Assembly: GCF_006088715.1 (NCBI RefSeq)
Contig: NZ_CP030771.1
Location: forward strand, 6,942,001 to 7,006,000
Reading direction: 5' to 3'
Source of the DNA: Streptomyces sp. YIM 121038
GTDB taxonomy: Bacteria; Actinomycetota; Actinomycetes; Streptomycetales; Streptomycetaceae
Length of the DNA stretch: 64,000 nucleotides
Shown here: one piece after another, positions 16,611 to 28,569 of the stretch
Position numbering within the stretch: position 1 is the first letter of the stretch
Layout of the letters: each line of letters starts with the position of its first letter
Notes under the pieces: model-generated
The model's input: the letters and a program-made list of their open reading frames with translations, nothing else
The model's database searches: none
Told to the model about the DNA's origin: nothing
Position numbers and translations under genes: made by a program

Positions 16611-17165
16611 ATGCACTGCCCCTTCTGCAGGCACCCCGACAGCCGCGTAGTCGACAGCCGCACCACGGATGACGGCACGTCGATCCGCAGGCGTCGTCAG
16701 TGCCCGGACTGCTCGCGCCGTTTCACGACGGTCGAGACGTGCTCACTGATGGTGGTCAAGCGCAGCGGCGTCACCGAACCCTTCAGCCGTACCAAGGTCA
16801 TCAATGGCGTCCGCAAGGCGTGCCAGGGGCGACCGGTGACGGAGGACGCGCTGGCCCAGCTGGGCCAGCGGGTCGAGGAAGCGGTGCGGGCCACGGGAAG
16901 CGCCGAACTGACCACCCACGACGTGGGCCTCGCCATACTCGGCCCGCTGCAGGAGCTCGACCTCGTCGCCTATCTGCGCTTCGCGTCCGTGTACCGGGCG
17001 TTCGATTCGCTCGAGGACTTCGAGGCCGCGATCGTGGAGCTGAGGGACCGGTGCGAGGAGCGGGGTGACCGCGCGCCGGACGGCTCCGGCGCGGAGCGTG
17101 CCGCGACCGGCCGCGGGCCCGGAGGGACTGCAGAAGTCCCGCAGCCTGCCACTGCCGCCGACTGA
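16611..17165 (+). CDS. nrdR: Transcriptional repressor NrdR
   Basis: 184 aa. N-terminal zinc ribbon with Cys3, Cys6, Cys31, Cys34 (MHCPFC ... CPDC) followed by an ATP-cone (residues ~48-138; [16 protein letters not shown]). NrdR senses ATP/dATP balance and represses ribonucleotide reductase genes. The last ~35 residues are Gly/Ala/Pro-rich and look unstructured, longer than in many bacteria. ATG 16611 follows GGGAG. It is cotranscribed with the reductase gene 137 nt downstream, and two NrdR boxes in its promoter imply feedback on the pair. Confidence 0.97.
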   Translation: MHCPFCRHPDSRVVDSRTTDDGTSIRRRRQCPDCSRRFTTVETCSLMVVKRSGVTEPFSRTKVINGVRKACQGRPVTEDALAQLGQRVEEAVRATGSAELTTHDVGLAILGPLQELDLVAYLRFASVYRAFDSLEDFEAAIVELRDRCEERGDRAPDGSGAERAATGRGPGGTAEVPQPATAAD

Positions 17166-17302
17166 CCGTCCTGCCGACGGTTCGGCGGCAACCAGACCTG
17201 TCACGAGGTGCCCGCGCGGGCGCTCGCGACATCAAGACACACACCGTGCTGCGGGAAGAACGCGGCACTTCAGGGCGTTTTAGCCTGATACAGGGAGGCG
17301 GC

Positions 17303-20194
<2,892 letters not shown>

Positions 20195-20210
20195 CCGCTT
20201 GACGCCGTGA

Positions 20211-20250
20211 GATGAGGGGCGGCGGGCCTTCGGGCCCGCCGCCCCTCATC
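20211..20250. terminator. 18-bp hairpin with TTCG tetraloop
   Basis: GATGAGGGGCGGCGGGCC (20211-20228) pairs perfectly with 20233-20250 around TTCG. It lies between the convergent nrdJ and TerD-like gene ends and can terminate both. Confidence 0.93.
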
Positions 20251-20256
20251 GCTGTC

Positions 20257-20787
20257 TCAGCGGACGCCGCCCATGGCGGACGTGAAGGACGCCAGGTCGG
20301 TGTCGAAGCCGTGGAGCAGCTCGCGGAAGGTCCAGGGACCGCCCGGCTGGTCCCGGGCGAACTCGGCGACCACGCAGGCCGTGCTGCCGGCCACTTCGGT
20401 GAAGTCGTGCTCCGTGAGGTCCGTGTATCCCTCGCGGATGCGGACCGCGGCATTCACTATGTCGCTGAAGACCCTGCCCTCCGGGGGCTGCTGGATGGCC
20501 ACGCCGACCACCACGCGCACGTACCTCTCGGCGAGCCGCTCCAGCTCCAGGACCATGACCTCGTCGTAGCCGAAGCCCTGGCCGGTCCTGCTGTCCCTGC
20601 TGAGCGTGATCGTGCCGTCCGGGGAGCGGCTGTCGAAGTGCACGAGGTAGGCGGGGCTGCCGTAGGGGTCCTCGGAGGTGTACGTCGCGGCGACGATGTC
20701 CAGGTCGTGGGGCGACGTGCCGAGAGGGCTCGGGTCCCATCTCAGGCCGACCTCGACCTTCTCGAGCCCTTTCCTGATGTTGCTCAC
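20257..20787 (-). CDS. TerD-family stress protein
   Basis: 176 aa, a single TerD domain of normal size: VEVGLRWDPSPLG, then HDLDIVAATY, FDSRSPDGTITLSRDS with acidic calcium-binding positions, and GYDEVMVLELERL. TerD/CABP proteins bind calcium and are linked to tellurite, phage and general stress resistance; several paralogues per Streptomyces genome are common. GTG 20787 is used because AGGGGGAG lies just upstream; the frame stays open to 20802. Confidence 0.85.
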   Translation of the reverse strand: MSNIRKGLEKVEVGLRWDPSPLGTSPHDLDIVAATYTSEDPYGSPAYLVHFDSRSPDGTITLSRDSRTGQGFGYDEVMVLELERLAERYVRVVVGVAIQQPPEGRVFSDIVNAAVRIREGYTDLTEHDFTEVAGSTACVVAEFARDQPGGPWTFRELLHGFDTDLASFTSAMGGVR

Positions 20788-20906
20788 CGAACTCCCCCTC
20801 ACCGTCCGCCGGTTGCCAGTGCTACGGACACGCTAAGGCTTCCCACTGACATCGGCGTCATGACCCGTGGCTTTGCGCCGAGCGCCCCCGCGGTGATCAT
20901 TGTTGC

Positions 20907-21728
20907 GTGACATGGAACGAGAAGGAACTGGATGTCGAGGCCTATCTGGCCAGGATCGCCTACGAAGGGGAGACGAAGCCCGATCTGGCGACGCTGCGCG
21001 CGCTGCACCGCGCGCATGTGACGGCCATCCCTTTCGAAAACCTTGAGATCATGCTCGGCCGTCCCGTCCTGCTGGACGTGGCCGCTCTGCAGGACAAGAT
21101 GGTGCGCCGTCTGCGCGGCGGTTACTGTTACGAACAGAACCTGCTGTTCGCCGCGGCGCTGGAGCGCATCGGCTTCTCCGTGACGGGACTCGGCGCCCGC
21201 GTCAGGGCGGGAGCGCCGTCCGTGCGCCCGGTGACGCACATGCTGCTGAAGGTCGAGGCGGACGGCGAACGGTGGCACTGTGACGTCGGGTTCGGTGGCG
21301 AAGGGCTGCTAGAGCCCCTTTTGCTGCACGACGGGGTGGACGAGCGCCAAGGAGAGTGGCGGTTCAGTCTGAAGAGCGAGCCGGACGGCGTGATGGTGCT
21401 GCGGACCGAGCACCCTGACGGCTGGTTCGACCTCTACTCGTACACGTCGACTCCGTGTCTTCCCGTCGACTACACCGTCATGAACCACTTCATCTCCACT
21501 CACCCCAAGTCCCCTTTCGTCCGCCGTCCCATCCTGCAAAAGGCGACCCCTGAGGTGCGCCTTCGGCTGGCCGGTACGGAGCTGGTCGTCACCGCACCCG
21601 ACGGCCAACTGGAGAAACGAGCCGTGACCGGAGGCGAGTTGAGGGACGTACTCGTGCGCGAGTTCGGTATCGAGCTCAGTGAGCAGGAGCTCGCCGACCT
21701 GATCCGGGGGCACTACCCGGGAGCGTGA
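20907..21728 (+). CDS. Arylamine N-acetyltransferase
   Basis: 273 aa with the NAT catalytic triad Cys74 (RGGYCYEQN), His111 (PVTHMLL) and Asp126 (WHCDVGFGG). It transfers acetyl from acetyl-CoA to arylamines and hydrazines; in actinomycetes relatives can also act as amide synthases in antibiotic pathways, but no such pathway is nearby. The N-terminal IPFENLEIMLGRP motif is intact. The GTG start at 20907 has no clear Shine-Dalgarno sequence. Divergent from the TerD-like gene. Confidence 0.92.
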   Translation: MTWNEKELDVEAYLARIAYEGETKPDLATLRALHRAHVTAIPFENLEIMLGRPVLLDVAALQDKMVRRLRGGYCYEQNLLFAAALERIGFSVTGLGARVRAGAPSVRPVTHMLLKVEADGERWHCDVGFGGEGLLEPLLLHDGVDERQGEWRFSLKSEPDGVMVLRTEHPDGWFDLYSYTSTPCLPVDYTVMNHFISTHPKSPFVRRPILQKATPEVRLRLAGTELVVTAPDGQLEKRAVTGGELRDVLVREFGIELSEQELADLIRGHYPGA

Positions 21729-21749
21729 CCCGCGCCACGCGCCGCACCG

Positions 21750-21761
21750 TACGATGGCGCG
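21750..21761 (+). promoter_or_regulatory. Leaderless promoter -10 box of the DUF4937 gene
   Basis: TACGAT (21750-21755) is followed by 6 nt and then the GTG start at 21762, with no Shine-Dalgarno sequence. This is the typical geometry of leaderless Streptomyces transcripts. Confidence 0.55.
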
Positions 21762-22367
21762 GTGCTGGTCAAGTGGATTCGCTGCACCGTCGTGGACCGC
21801 CGGGGATTCGAGCGGGCGCAGCGAAAGTGGGCGGGGCTTCTGGGGGAGCCGGGTTTCCGGGGACAGGGCGGGGGATGGAGTCGTGGTCGGCCGAACGTGG
21901 CGCACATCTTCGCGTTCTGGGAGAGCCGGGCCTTCTACGACTCCTTCATGGCGCGCTCGCACGACCGGCTCGCGGCGGCGCAGGTGGGCACCTACAGAGA
22001 CATCCAGGTCAAACTGTTCGACCACCGTTTCGACGTGAAGACGGGCTTCGAACCGCGCTTCACGGACACCGACGTGGTCCGCGTGGCGCACTGTCGCGTC
22101 CACGAGGAGCGGGTCGAACACTTCGCGCTGATGCAGGAGAAGGTCTGGAACCCGGCGATGGCCGGCTCGCCGGGGATGGTCCGGGGGCTCTTCGGCGAGG
22201 CTCCGGGGCACGAATTCCTGGTCCTGTCGATGTGGCAGTCGGCCGCCGAGCACGGCAAGTACCGCGCGGAGCGCGTGGAACGGCTCTCGCTGCGCGCGCA
22301 GACGGAGGCCGATGTCGCGGCGCTCGCAGGCGATGTCGTGGAGCTGGAGCCGTCCTGGACGGTGTGA
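21762..22367 (+). CDS. DUF4937/YdbC-family protein
   Basis: 201 aa. Two repeats of a ferredoxin-like, antibiotic-monooxygenase-type fold are suggested: VKWIRCTVVDRRGFERAQRKW ... AFWESRAFYDSFM in the first half, and HCRVHEERVEHFALMQEKVW ... LSMWQSAAEHGKY in the second. The function is not established for this family. GTG 21762 is the only sensible start and has a leaderless promoter. A small hairpin follows. Confidence 0.8.
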   Translation: MLVKWIRCTVVDRRGFERAQRKWAGLLGEPGFRGQGGGWSRGRPNVAHIFAFWESRAFYDSFMARSHDRLAAAQVGTYRDIQVKLFDHRFDVKTGFEPRFTDTDVVRVAHCRVHEERVEHFALMQEKVWNPAMAGSPGMVRGLFGEAPGHEFLVLSMWQSAAEHGKYRAERVERLSLRAQTEADVAALAGDVVELEPSWTV

Positions 22368-22398
22368 CGCGGCTGTCCGTGAACGGGGATTCGGGGCC

Positions 22399-22416
22399 CC
22401 TGCCCCTGAGGGCAGG
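22399..22416. terminator. Short hairpin between convergent genes
   Basis: CCTGCCC-CTGA-GGGCAGG, a 7-bp perfect stem 31 nt after the DUF4937 stop, flanked by GGGGCC on both sides. It could also serve the convergent TetR gene. Confidence 0.55.
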
Positions 22417-22496
22417 CGTCTCGGGGCCTCCCTGCGTCTGAGGGCAGGTGCTGTCCGAGGCGTGCGAACGCTCCCGCGCGCGGGAGCGACCCCGCG

Positions 22497-23378
22497 TCAG
22501 CGGCTCTCTGCGGTACTGGTCCGGTCGAACGCCCCCGCGCGCGTGGCGGCCGCCGCAGCGGCCGCCGACTGGTCGGCGAGCGCGGCGTCGATGGGCTCCC
22601 GGGTGATGAACAACCGCAGCATGAGTGGCGCCGAAACGGCCCGGACGAGTGCTGCCGCGTCGGTGCCGGCCGTCGTCTCGCCACGCGCCACCGCGCGCGC
22701 GACCACGGCCTCGCAGCGCGTGAACCGCTCGGTGTAGAACGCGCGCAGGGCGTCGGCCGCGCGCGGGGACTGGAAGGCGGCGGCGATGAACGCGGTCGGC
22801 GCGGCGGCGTCCGCCGGGTCGGCGAACGCGTCCACGACCTCGTGGGCGAGCGCGCGCAGATCGCCCTCCAGGGAGCCGGTGTCGGGTGGTGTCCAGGTGT
22901 CCTCGCCCGCCATGTCCAGGGCGTCGGCCACCAGCCCCTCCAGGCCGCCCCAGCGGCGGTAGAGCGTCGTCTTGTGGACGCCGGAGTGCTCGGCCACGTA
23001 TTCGATGGTGAGACCCGGGTAGCCGTGGTCGCTCAGACCGCTCAGCACCGCGTCGCGCACGGCCGCGCGGGTGCGGGCGGTGCGTCCGCCGGGGCGGCTG
23101 GTGCCGGGGGCGGGGCGTGGGTTCGAGGGGTTTGCGGAGTGCGGGGTCGTGGATCGCTGGGCCGCGAGGTCCGTGGTGTCTTCGTCGGTCCCGCCGGGGC
23201 TGGGGGTGGCGTCTCCCGCCGGGACCCGACCCGTGGGATGGCCTTTGCGTGATGCCCCAGCGGCGCCGCTCTTGGCCTGCTTGGCCGTGCCGGGTCGCTG
23301 GACCTCGCCGAACTGCCCGGGCGTGTGCGTGCCGCTGGCCTTGCGGCCCTGACCAGCAGGAACGGCTTCGCCTGTCAT
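22497..23378 (-). CDS. TetR-family regulator divergent to an ABC-F gene
   Basis: 293 aa. The helix-turn-helix lies unusually deep (residues ~98-145: GLTIEYVAEHSGVHKTTLYRRWGG) after a ~95-residue Pro/Gly/Thr/Ala-rich extension; most TetR proteins are ~200 aa. The C-terminal ligand domain is normal in size and ends in an Ala-rich tail. ATG 23378 follows AGAGGGAGAG. Two inverted repeats in the 150-nt gap to the ABC-F gene are candidate operators, so it probably controls itself and the neighbour. Confidence 0.87.
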   Translation of the reverse strand: MTGEAVPAGQGRKASGTHTPGQFGEVQRPGTAKQAKSGAAGASRKGHPTGRVPAGDATPSPGGTDEDTTDLAAQRSTTPHSANPSNPRPAPGTSRPGGRTARTRAAVRDAVLSGLSDHGYPGLTIEYVAEHSGVHKTTLYRRWGGLEGLVADALDMAGEDTWTPPDTGSLEGDLRALAHEVVDAFADPADAAAPTAFIAAAFQSPRAADALRAFYTERFTRCEAVVARAVARGETTAGTDAAALVRAVSAPLMLRLFITREPIDAALADQSAAAAAAATRAGAFDRTSTAESR

Positions 23379-23429
23379 CGCTCTCCCTCTGCAAGCATCA
23401 TGAGCGCACATTCAATCACTACTTCTGTT

Positions 23430-23467
23430 GCATTAGTGAGTCCGTCGTGTCACACTCATCGTAATGC
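23430..23467. promoter_or_regulatory. Imperfect inverted repeat in the TetR/ABC-F gap
   Basis: GCATTAGTGAGT (23430-23441) mirrors ACTCATCGTAATGC (23454-23467) with a 2-nt length difference. It is a candidate TetR operator. Confidence 0.5.
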
Positions 23468-23490
23468 GACAAGCGTTGCGTTTGCTTGTC
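23468..23490. promoter_or_regulatory. Perfect 7-bp inverted repeat GACAAGC/GCTTGTC
   Basis: GACAAGC (23468-23474) and GCTTGTC (23484-23490) flank 9 nt, 38 nt upstream of the ABC-F ATG. It could be a second operator or a leader hairpin. Confidence 0.5.
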
Positions 23491-23528
23491 GGCGGGTGAA
23501 TGCGGGTTGTGCGGAAACGGGGGTGTCC

Positions 23529-25139
23529 ATGCCTACTCAGATCTCAGTGCGCGGCGTGACCAAGTCCAGGGGTGACCGGCTGCTGTTCGACGACGTGTCC
23601 TTCACCGTGCGCCCGGGGGAGCGTGTGGGGGTCGTCGGGGAGAACGGCGCGGGCAAGTCCACGCTCCTGCACCTCCTCGCGGGGAGCACGCAGCCCGACG
23701 ACGGCGAGGCGGTGACCGTCACCGAAAGGGGCGCTGGGCTCCTGGCGCAGACACCCCAACTGCCCGCCGAGCGCGGCGTCGACGACGCGATCGACGCCGC
23801 CCTTGCCGACCTGCGCTCCATGGAGCGGCGTCTGCGTGATCTAGAAGCTGACCTCGAAACCGCATCCGGCACGGCGCTGGAGGAGTACGGCGACCTGCTC
23901 ACCGCCTTCGAACTGCGCGGTGGCTATGAGGCCGACGCGCGCGTCGACAAAGCCATGCACGGTCTTGGGCTCGCGCACATCGACCGCGACCGCCGACTGG
24001 GCAGCCTGTCCGGCGGCGAGCAGGCGAGACTCGGCCTCGCGTGCTTGATCGCGGCGGCCCCCGAGGTGATGCTCCTGGACGAGCCCACCAACCACCTCGA
24101 CGAAAGCGCGCTGGACTGGTTGGAGACCGCTCTGATCGCACACCGGGGCACGGTCGTCGCGGTCTCGCACGACCGCACGTTCCTGGAGCGCGTCGCCACC
24201 GCGATCCTCGAGGTGGACGACGCCCGCCGCACGGTCGTGCGCTATGGGGGCGGTTATCGGGGTCTGCTCGCCGAGCGCGAGGCCGCCCGGCGGCGCTGGG
24301 AGCAGGCCTACGCCGAGTGGTGCGAGGAAGCCCATCGCCTTGAGGGGTTCACGGCGACCACGGCACACGCCGTGGCCGGAGGCCGCGCCATGAAGGACAA
24401 CAACAAAATGGCGTACGACCGGGCCGGAGGCCGAGTGCAGGCCTCCATCGCGGGCCGCGTCCGCAACGCCCAGGAGCGGCTGCGTCGTCTGCGCGAACAC
24501 CCGGTGCCCAAGCCGCCGGAGCCGTTGCGGTTCGCCGCGCGGCCCACGTCCGGAGCGGTCGAAGGGCCCCTGGTGATGCTCCGGGACGTGCGGATCGGAG
24601 ACCGTCTCCATGTGCCGGAGCTCACGATCTCCGCAGGTGAGCGCCTGCTTGTCCACGGGGGCAACGGCGCCGGGAAGTCCACGCTCCTCCGCACCCTGGC
24701 GGGCGTACTCGACCCGGACGAGGGCACGGTCGTGCGCCGCGGCCGCATCGGCTACCTCGCCCAGGAGATCCCGGTGCGCCACCCCGCCGAGCGGGTGCTC
24801 GAAACCTTCGGCAGGGGCCTGCCGCTCACCGAGGAGGAGCAGGCCGAACTGCTGCTCTCCTACGGCCTGTTCCGGCCCCGCGACCTGCACGTCCCCGTGG
24901 GGGCGCTCTCTGCCGGGCAGCGCCGCAGGCTCGCTCTCGCTCGGCTGCTCGCCCGCCCCGCCGATCTGCTGTTGCTCGACGAACCGGCCAACCATCTGGC
25001 GCTCACCCTGGTCGAAGAGCTGGAGCAGGCCCTGGACCAGTGGACCGGCGCCCTCGTGGTCGTCTCGCACGACCGACTCCTCCGGAGCCGCTTCACGGGC
25101 CGAATACTCCGGATGGAGTCCGGTCGGCTACCCGGCTGA
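23529..25139 (+). CDS. ABC-F ATP-binding protein (putative ribosome protection)
   Basis: 536 aa with two ABC ATPase domains and no membrane segments. Domain 1: Walker A GENGAGKST, signature LSGGEQARL, Walker B VMLLDEPTNHLD. A charged linker (RRRWEQAYAEWCEEAHRLEG) with a coiled-coil look follows. Domain 2: GGNGAGKST, LSAGQRRRLALARL, LLLLDEPANHLA. ABC-F proteins displace antibiotics from, or modulate, the ribosome. Pairing with a divergent TetR gene suggests an inducible antibiotic-resistance role. ATG 23529 follows GGGGG. Confidence 0.9.
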   Translation: MPTQISVRGVTKSRGDRLLFDDVSFTVRPGERVGVVGENGAGKSTLLHLLAGSTQPDDGEAVTVTERGAGLLAQTPQLPAERGVDDAIDAALADLRSMERRLRDLEADLETASGTALEEYGDLLTAFELRGGYEADARVDKAMHGLGLAHIDRDRRLGSLSGGEQARLGLACLIAAAPEVMLLDEPTNHLDESALDWLETALIAHRGTVVAVSHDRTFLERVATAILEVDDARRTVVRYGGGYRGLLAEREAARRRWEQAYAEWCEEAHRLEGFTATTAHAVAGGRAMKDNNKMAYDRAGGRVQASIAGRVRNAQERLRRLREHPVPKPPEPLRFAARPTSGAVEGPLVMLRDVRIGDRLHVPELTISAGERLLVHGGNGAGKSTLLRTLAGVLDPDEGTVVRRGRIGYLAQEIPVRHPAERVLETFGRGLPLTEEEQAELLLSYGLFRPRDLHVPVGALSAGQRRRLALARLLARPADLLLLDEPANHLALTLVEELEQALDQWTGALVVVSHDRLLRSRFTGRILRMESGRLPG

Positions 25140-25161
25140 CCCATGCCCGGAGCGGCCGATC

Positions 25162-25173
25162 TAGGGTCGACCC
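25162..25173 (+). promoter_or_regulatory. Leaderless promoter -10 box of the histidine phosphatase gene
   Basis: TAGGGT (25162-25167) then 6 nt to ATG 25174, with no Shine-Dalgarno sequence. CTGACC upstream at 25136-25141 is a possible but distant -35. Confidence 0.55.
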
Positions 25174-25833
25174 ATGGCTCGACCGCGGCGCATCGTCCTC
25201 GTCCGGCACGGCGAGTCGGCTGGAAACGCCGACGACACCGTGTACGAGCGCGAGCCTGACCACGCCCTCGCCCTGACCGAGACGGGGTGGCGCCAGGCGG
25301 AGGAGACCGGGAAGGGGCTGCGGGAGCTCTTCGGCCAGGAGCGGGTCAGTGTCTACCTCTCGCCGTACCGCCGCACCCACGAGACCTTCCGGGCCTTCCA
25401 CCTCGCACCCCAGCAGGTGCGCGTGCGGGAGGAGCCCCGGCTGAGGGAGCAGGACTGGGGAAACTGGCAGGACCGGGACGACGTCAAGCTGCAGAAGGCC
25501 TACCGCGACGCCTATGGGCACTTCTTCTACCGCTTCGCCCAGGGCGAGTCGGGCGCCGATGTCTACGACCGGGTCGGATCCTTCCTGGAGAGCCTCTTCC
25601 GCAGCTTCGAGGCTCCCGACCATCCGCCGAACGTCCTGCTCGTGACGCACGGCCTGACCATGCGCCTGTTCTGCATGCGCTGGTTCCACTGGACGGTGGC
25701 CGACTTCGAATCGCTGTCCAACCCGGGCAACGGCGAGACGCGGACGCTGCTGCTCGGCGAGAACGGCAAGTACACACTCGACCGACCGTTCGAGCGCTGG
25801 CGTGAGCCGGAGCCGTACGGCATCACCGGATAG
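25174..25833 (+). CDS. Histidine phosphatase family protein
   Basis: 219 aa, phosphoglycerate-mutase-like fold. The catalytic RHG motif is IVLVRHGESAGN near the N-terminus; second-half residues are in LLVTHGLTMRLFCMRW. The substrate cannot be read from sequence; related actinobacterial proteins dephosphorylate small phosphoesters. It ends 12 nt before the ADP-ribosylglycohydrolase gene, which lies on the same strand. Confidence 0.9.
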   Translation: MARPRRIVLVRHGESAGNADDTVYEREPDHALALTETGWRQAEETGKGLRELFGQERVSVYLSPYRRTHETFRAFHLAPQQVRVREEPRLREQDWGNWQDRDDVKLQKAYRDAYGHFFYRFAQGESGADVYDRVGSFLESLFRSFEAPDHPPNVLLVTHGLTMRLFCMRWFHWTVADFESLSNPGNGETRTLLLGENGKYTLDRPFERWREPEPYGITG

Positions 25834-25845
25834 AGTGACGAGGCG

Positions 25846-26751
25846 ATGACCGCTGACCTCTCTCCTAACCAGCGCCTGGACCGCGCCCTGGCGAGCCTGC
25901 GCGGCCTGGCCGTGGGAGACGCGCTGGGCTCACAGTTCTTCACGCCCGCGCACTACCCACTGCTCCAGCGGCGCGAGCTGCCGGACGGTCCCTGGCTTTG
26001 GACCGACGACACCGAGATGGCGTGCTCCGTGCTGGCCGTCCTCACCACGCACGGCCGCGTCGACCAGGACGCCCTGGCCCGCTCCTTCGCCGAGCACCAC
26101 CACGCGGACCGGGGGTACGGCCCGGCCGTCAGCCGCCTCCTCGACCAGATCCGGGGCGGCGGGGACTGGCGCGAGCTGGCCTCCGCCCTGTTCAAGGGGC
26201 AGGGCTCCTGGGGCAACGGCGCGTCCATGCGGATCGCACCGCTCGGCGCCTGGTACGCCACCGACCCGGAGCAGGCCACGCACCAGGCGGAGATCTCGGC
26301 CTATACGACCCACCAGCACCGGGAGGCCGTCGTCGGGGCCATGGCGGTCGCCGCCGCGGCCGCACTGGCGGCCGCCCCGGAAGGGCCGCCGACCTCCAGG
26401 GCGCTTCTCGACGGTGTCATCGCCCTGGTGCCCCGCAGCGCCGTGGGCGCGGGCCTTCGCCGGGCCCGGGACATGCTCGACTACGACGACCCCGGGACGG
26501 TCGCCGCGGTCCTCGGTTGCGGCCGCCGTACGACGGCCCACGACACGGTGCCGTTCGCGCTGTGGTCGGCGGCCCGCGCGCTGGACGACTACGAGCGGGC
26601 GTTCTGGGCCACTGTGGCGGTGGGCGGCGACATGGACACCACCTGTGCCATCGTCGGAGGAGTCGTGGCGGCCGCAGGCGGGAAGCCGCCGACGTCGTGG
26701 CTGGAGCGGACAGAGGCGCTGCCCGAGTGGGTGCCCACGGAGGGGCGCTGA
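25846..26751 (+). CDS. ADP-ribosylglycohydrolase (DraG/ARH-like)
   Basis: 301 aa. Family metal-binding motifs are present: GLAVGDALGSQF, WTDDTEMACSV (the TDDT magnesium site), GSWGNGASMRIAPLG and GGDMDTTCAIVGG. It removes ADP-ribose from modified proteins or small molecules. ATG 25846 has GAGG 4 nt upstream, and TAGAGT 9 nt upstream could serve as its own -10. The protein target is unknown. Confidence 0.9.
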   Translation: MTADLSPNQRLDRALASLRGLAVGDALGSQFFTPAHYPLLQRRELPDGPWLWTDDTEMACSVLAVLTTHGRVDQDALARSFAEHHHADRGYGPAVSRLLDQIRGGGDWRELASALFKGQGSWGNGASMRIAPLGAWYATDPEQATHQAEISAYTTHQHREAVVGAMAVAAAAALAAAPEGPPTSRALLDGVIALVPRSAVGAGLRRARDMLDYDDPGTVAAVLGCGRRTTAHDTVPFALWSAARALDDYERAFWATVAVGGDMDTTCAIVGGVVAAAGGKPPTSWLERTEALPEWVPTEGR

Positions 26752-26764
26752 CCCGCTGGGACGT

Positions 26765-26780
26765 GCCGACCGAGGTCGGC
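26765..26780. terminator. Short GC hairpin after the ADP-ribosylglycohydrolase gene
   Basis: GCCGACC-GA-GGTCGGC, 13 nt after the stop codon, with the convergent transporter gene downstream. The loop is tight; the remaining ~200 nt of the gap show nothing else. Confidence 0.45.
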
Positions 26781-26989
26781 TTGCTGGGGGCCTCAGGGCC
26801 GGTGTGGGCCGGTGCGCAGGCCTGGAAGGGCCGTGGGCGGGACCCGTCAGGCCTGGAAGCGGCCTGGGGCGGGAGTCGGGTTGCGTGGCTTCGGCGGACC
26901 TGATGGTTCCCGTGGGTGCCAGGTGGTCCGCCGGGCGTCTGGCCCGGTCTGCCCCGCCGTTGCCGACGGCCCGGCACCCACGGCTGGCT

Positions 26990-28546
26990 TCAGCCTCCGG
27001 AGGGACCCGCGGCGCTCGCCGTACCCGCGAGCGCGTCCAGGTCGCTCTTGCGCACCCGGATGACCAGCAAGGCGGTCACCAGGGCGAGCACGGCCATGGC
27101 CACGGCCGGGAGGAAGGCCGTGGAAATGCCCTTGGACAGCACCTCGTGGCCCCACGGCGCGGGGAGCTCGTGGCTCTTGGCGAAGGCGGCCTTCTGTTCC
27201 GGTGAGGCCTTCGCCATGAAGTCCGGGATCTGGTCCTTGGCCTCGTCCCGGCTCGCCGTGCCGAAGACCGTGGTCAGGATGGAGAGACCGAGTGAACCAC
27301 CCACCTGCTGGGTCGCGTTGAGCAGGCCCGACGCGGCGCCCGCCTCGTGCACGGCGACTCCGGAGACCGCCGTCAGCGTCAGCGTCACGAAGTTCAGGCC
27401 CATGCCGAAGCCGAACAACAGCATCGGACCGAGCACCCCGCTGAGGTACGAGCTGTCCGGGGTGATGAACGTCTGCCAGCCGAGCCCCAGAGCGACGATC
27501 GACGAGCCGGTCACCATGAAGGGCTTGGGCCCGAGCACCGGCAGCAACCGCTGCGAGAGGCCCGCGCCGACCACGATCGCGGCCGTGACGGGCAGGAAGG
27601 CCAGCCCCGCCTGGATGGGCGTGTAGTCCAGGACGTTCTGGACGAAGAGCACGATGAAAAAGAACATGCCGAACATCGCCGCCGCCAGGCTCAGCATGAT
27701 CACGTACGTGCCCGAGCGGTTGCGGTCGGCGAACATCCGGAGCGGAGTGATCGGCTCCTTGGCGCGGCTCTCGATGAGGACGAACGCGAGGAGCAGGACG
27801 ACCGCGGCCCCGAACGACCCGAGTGTGAGGCCGTCGCGCCAACCGTCCTCGGACGCCCTGATGAAGCCGTAGACCAGGGAGGCCATGCCCGCGGTCGAGG
27901 TCAGGGCGCCCACGAAGTCGAAGCGGCCCGGGTGCCGCTCGGACTCACTGATGTAGAGGGGGGTCAGGAAGGCGATCAGAACGCCGATGGGGACGTTCAC
28001 GAACAGCACCCAGCGCCAGTCGAGCCACTCGGTGAGCATGCCGCCCGCCAGCAGACCGATGGCGCCGCCGCCCGCGGAGACGGCCGCGAAGACGCCGAAC
28101 GCGCGGTTGCGCGCCGGACCCTCGGGGAACGTCGTCGTGATCAGTGCGAGCGAGGTGGGGGACGCGATCGCGCCACCGACGCCCTGCAGGGCGCGTGCCG
28201 CGAGGAGTTGCCACGGCTCCTGGGCGAATCCGCCGAGGAGCGAGGCGAACGTGAACAGCAGGATGCCGAACATGAAGACCCGGCGGCGGCCGAGGATGTC
28301 ACCGGCACGGCCGCCGAGCAGCAGCAGGCCGCCGAAGGTGAGGGTGTACGCACTGACGACCCAGGTGAGGTCCGTCGTCGAGAACTCCAGCGCGTCCTGG
28401 ATGTGCGGGAGCGCGATGTTCACAATCGTCGCGTCCAGGACCACCATGAGTTGGCAGGCGGCGATGATGGTGAGAGCCACGCCGGGATGCCCATCGCGAC
28501 GGGCGGCACCGGGCTTTTGATCTTGCGCTAACTGAGAGGTTGTCAC
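26990..28546 (-). CDS. DHA2-family MFS drug efflux transporter (EmrB/QacA type)
   Basis: 518 aa with about 14 hydrophobic segments. Motifs: LDATIVNIALPHI in helix 1, GRAGDILGRRRVF (motif A, loop 2-3), ARALQGVGGAIASP (motif B), and WRWVLFVNVPIG. It is a proton-driven exporter of drugs or secondary metabolites. The GTG start at 28546 follows GGGGG by about 7 nt. It diverges from a TetR gene, and the 127-nt gap has two identical palindromic operators, so it is probably repressed by that regulator and induced by its substrate. Confidence 0.94.
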   Translation of the reverse strand: MTTSQLAQDQKPGAARRDGHPGVALTIIAACQLMVVLDATIVNIALPHIQDALEFSTTDLTWVVSAYTLTFGGLLLLGGRAGDILGRRRVFMFGILLFTFASLLGGFAQEPWQLLAARALQGVGGAIASPTSLALITTTFPEGPARNRAFGVFAAVSAGGGAIGLLAGGMLTEWLDWRWVLFVNVPIGVLIAFLTPLYISESERHPGRFDFVGALTSTAGMASLVYGFIRASEDGWRDGLTLGSFGAAVVLLLAFVLIESRAKEPITPLRMFADRNRSGTYVIMLSLAAAMFGMFFFIVLFVQNVLDYTPIQAGLAFLPVTAAIVVGAGLSQRLLPVLGPKPFMVTGSSIVALGLGWQTFITPDSSYLSGVLGPMLLFGFGMGLNFVTLTLTAVSGVAVHEAGAASGLLNATQQVGGSLGLSILTTVFGTASRDEAKDQIPDFMAKASPEQKAAFAKSHELPAPWGHEVLSKGISTAFLPAVAMAVLALVTALLVIRVRKSDLDALAGTASAAGPSGG

Positions 28547-28569
28547 TATGAGACCCCCGCAAGTGCGTT

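Noticed and set aside
16178..17302. Cobalamin riboswitch for the B12-dependent reductase
   Set aside because: No conserved B12-box or matching stems could be found upstream of nrdR or nrdJ; NrdR boxes explain the control.
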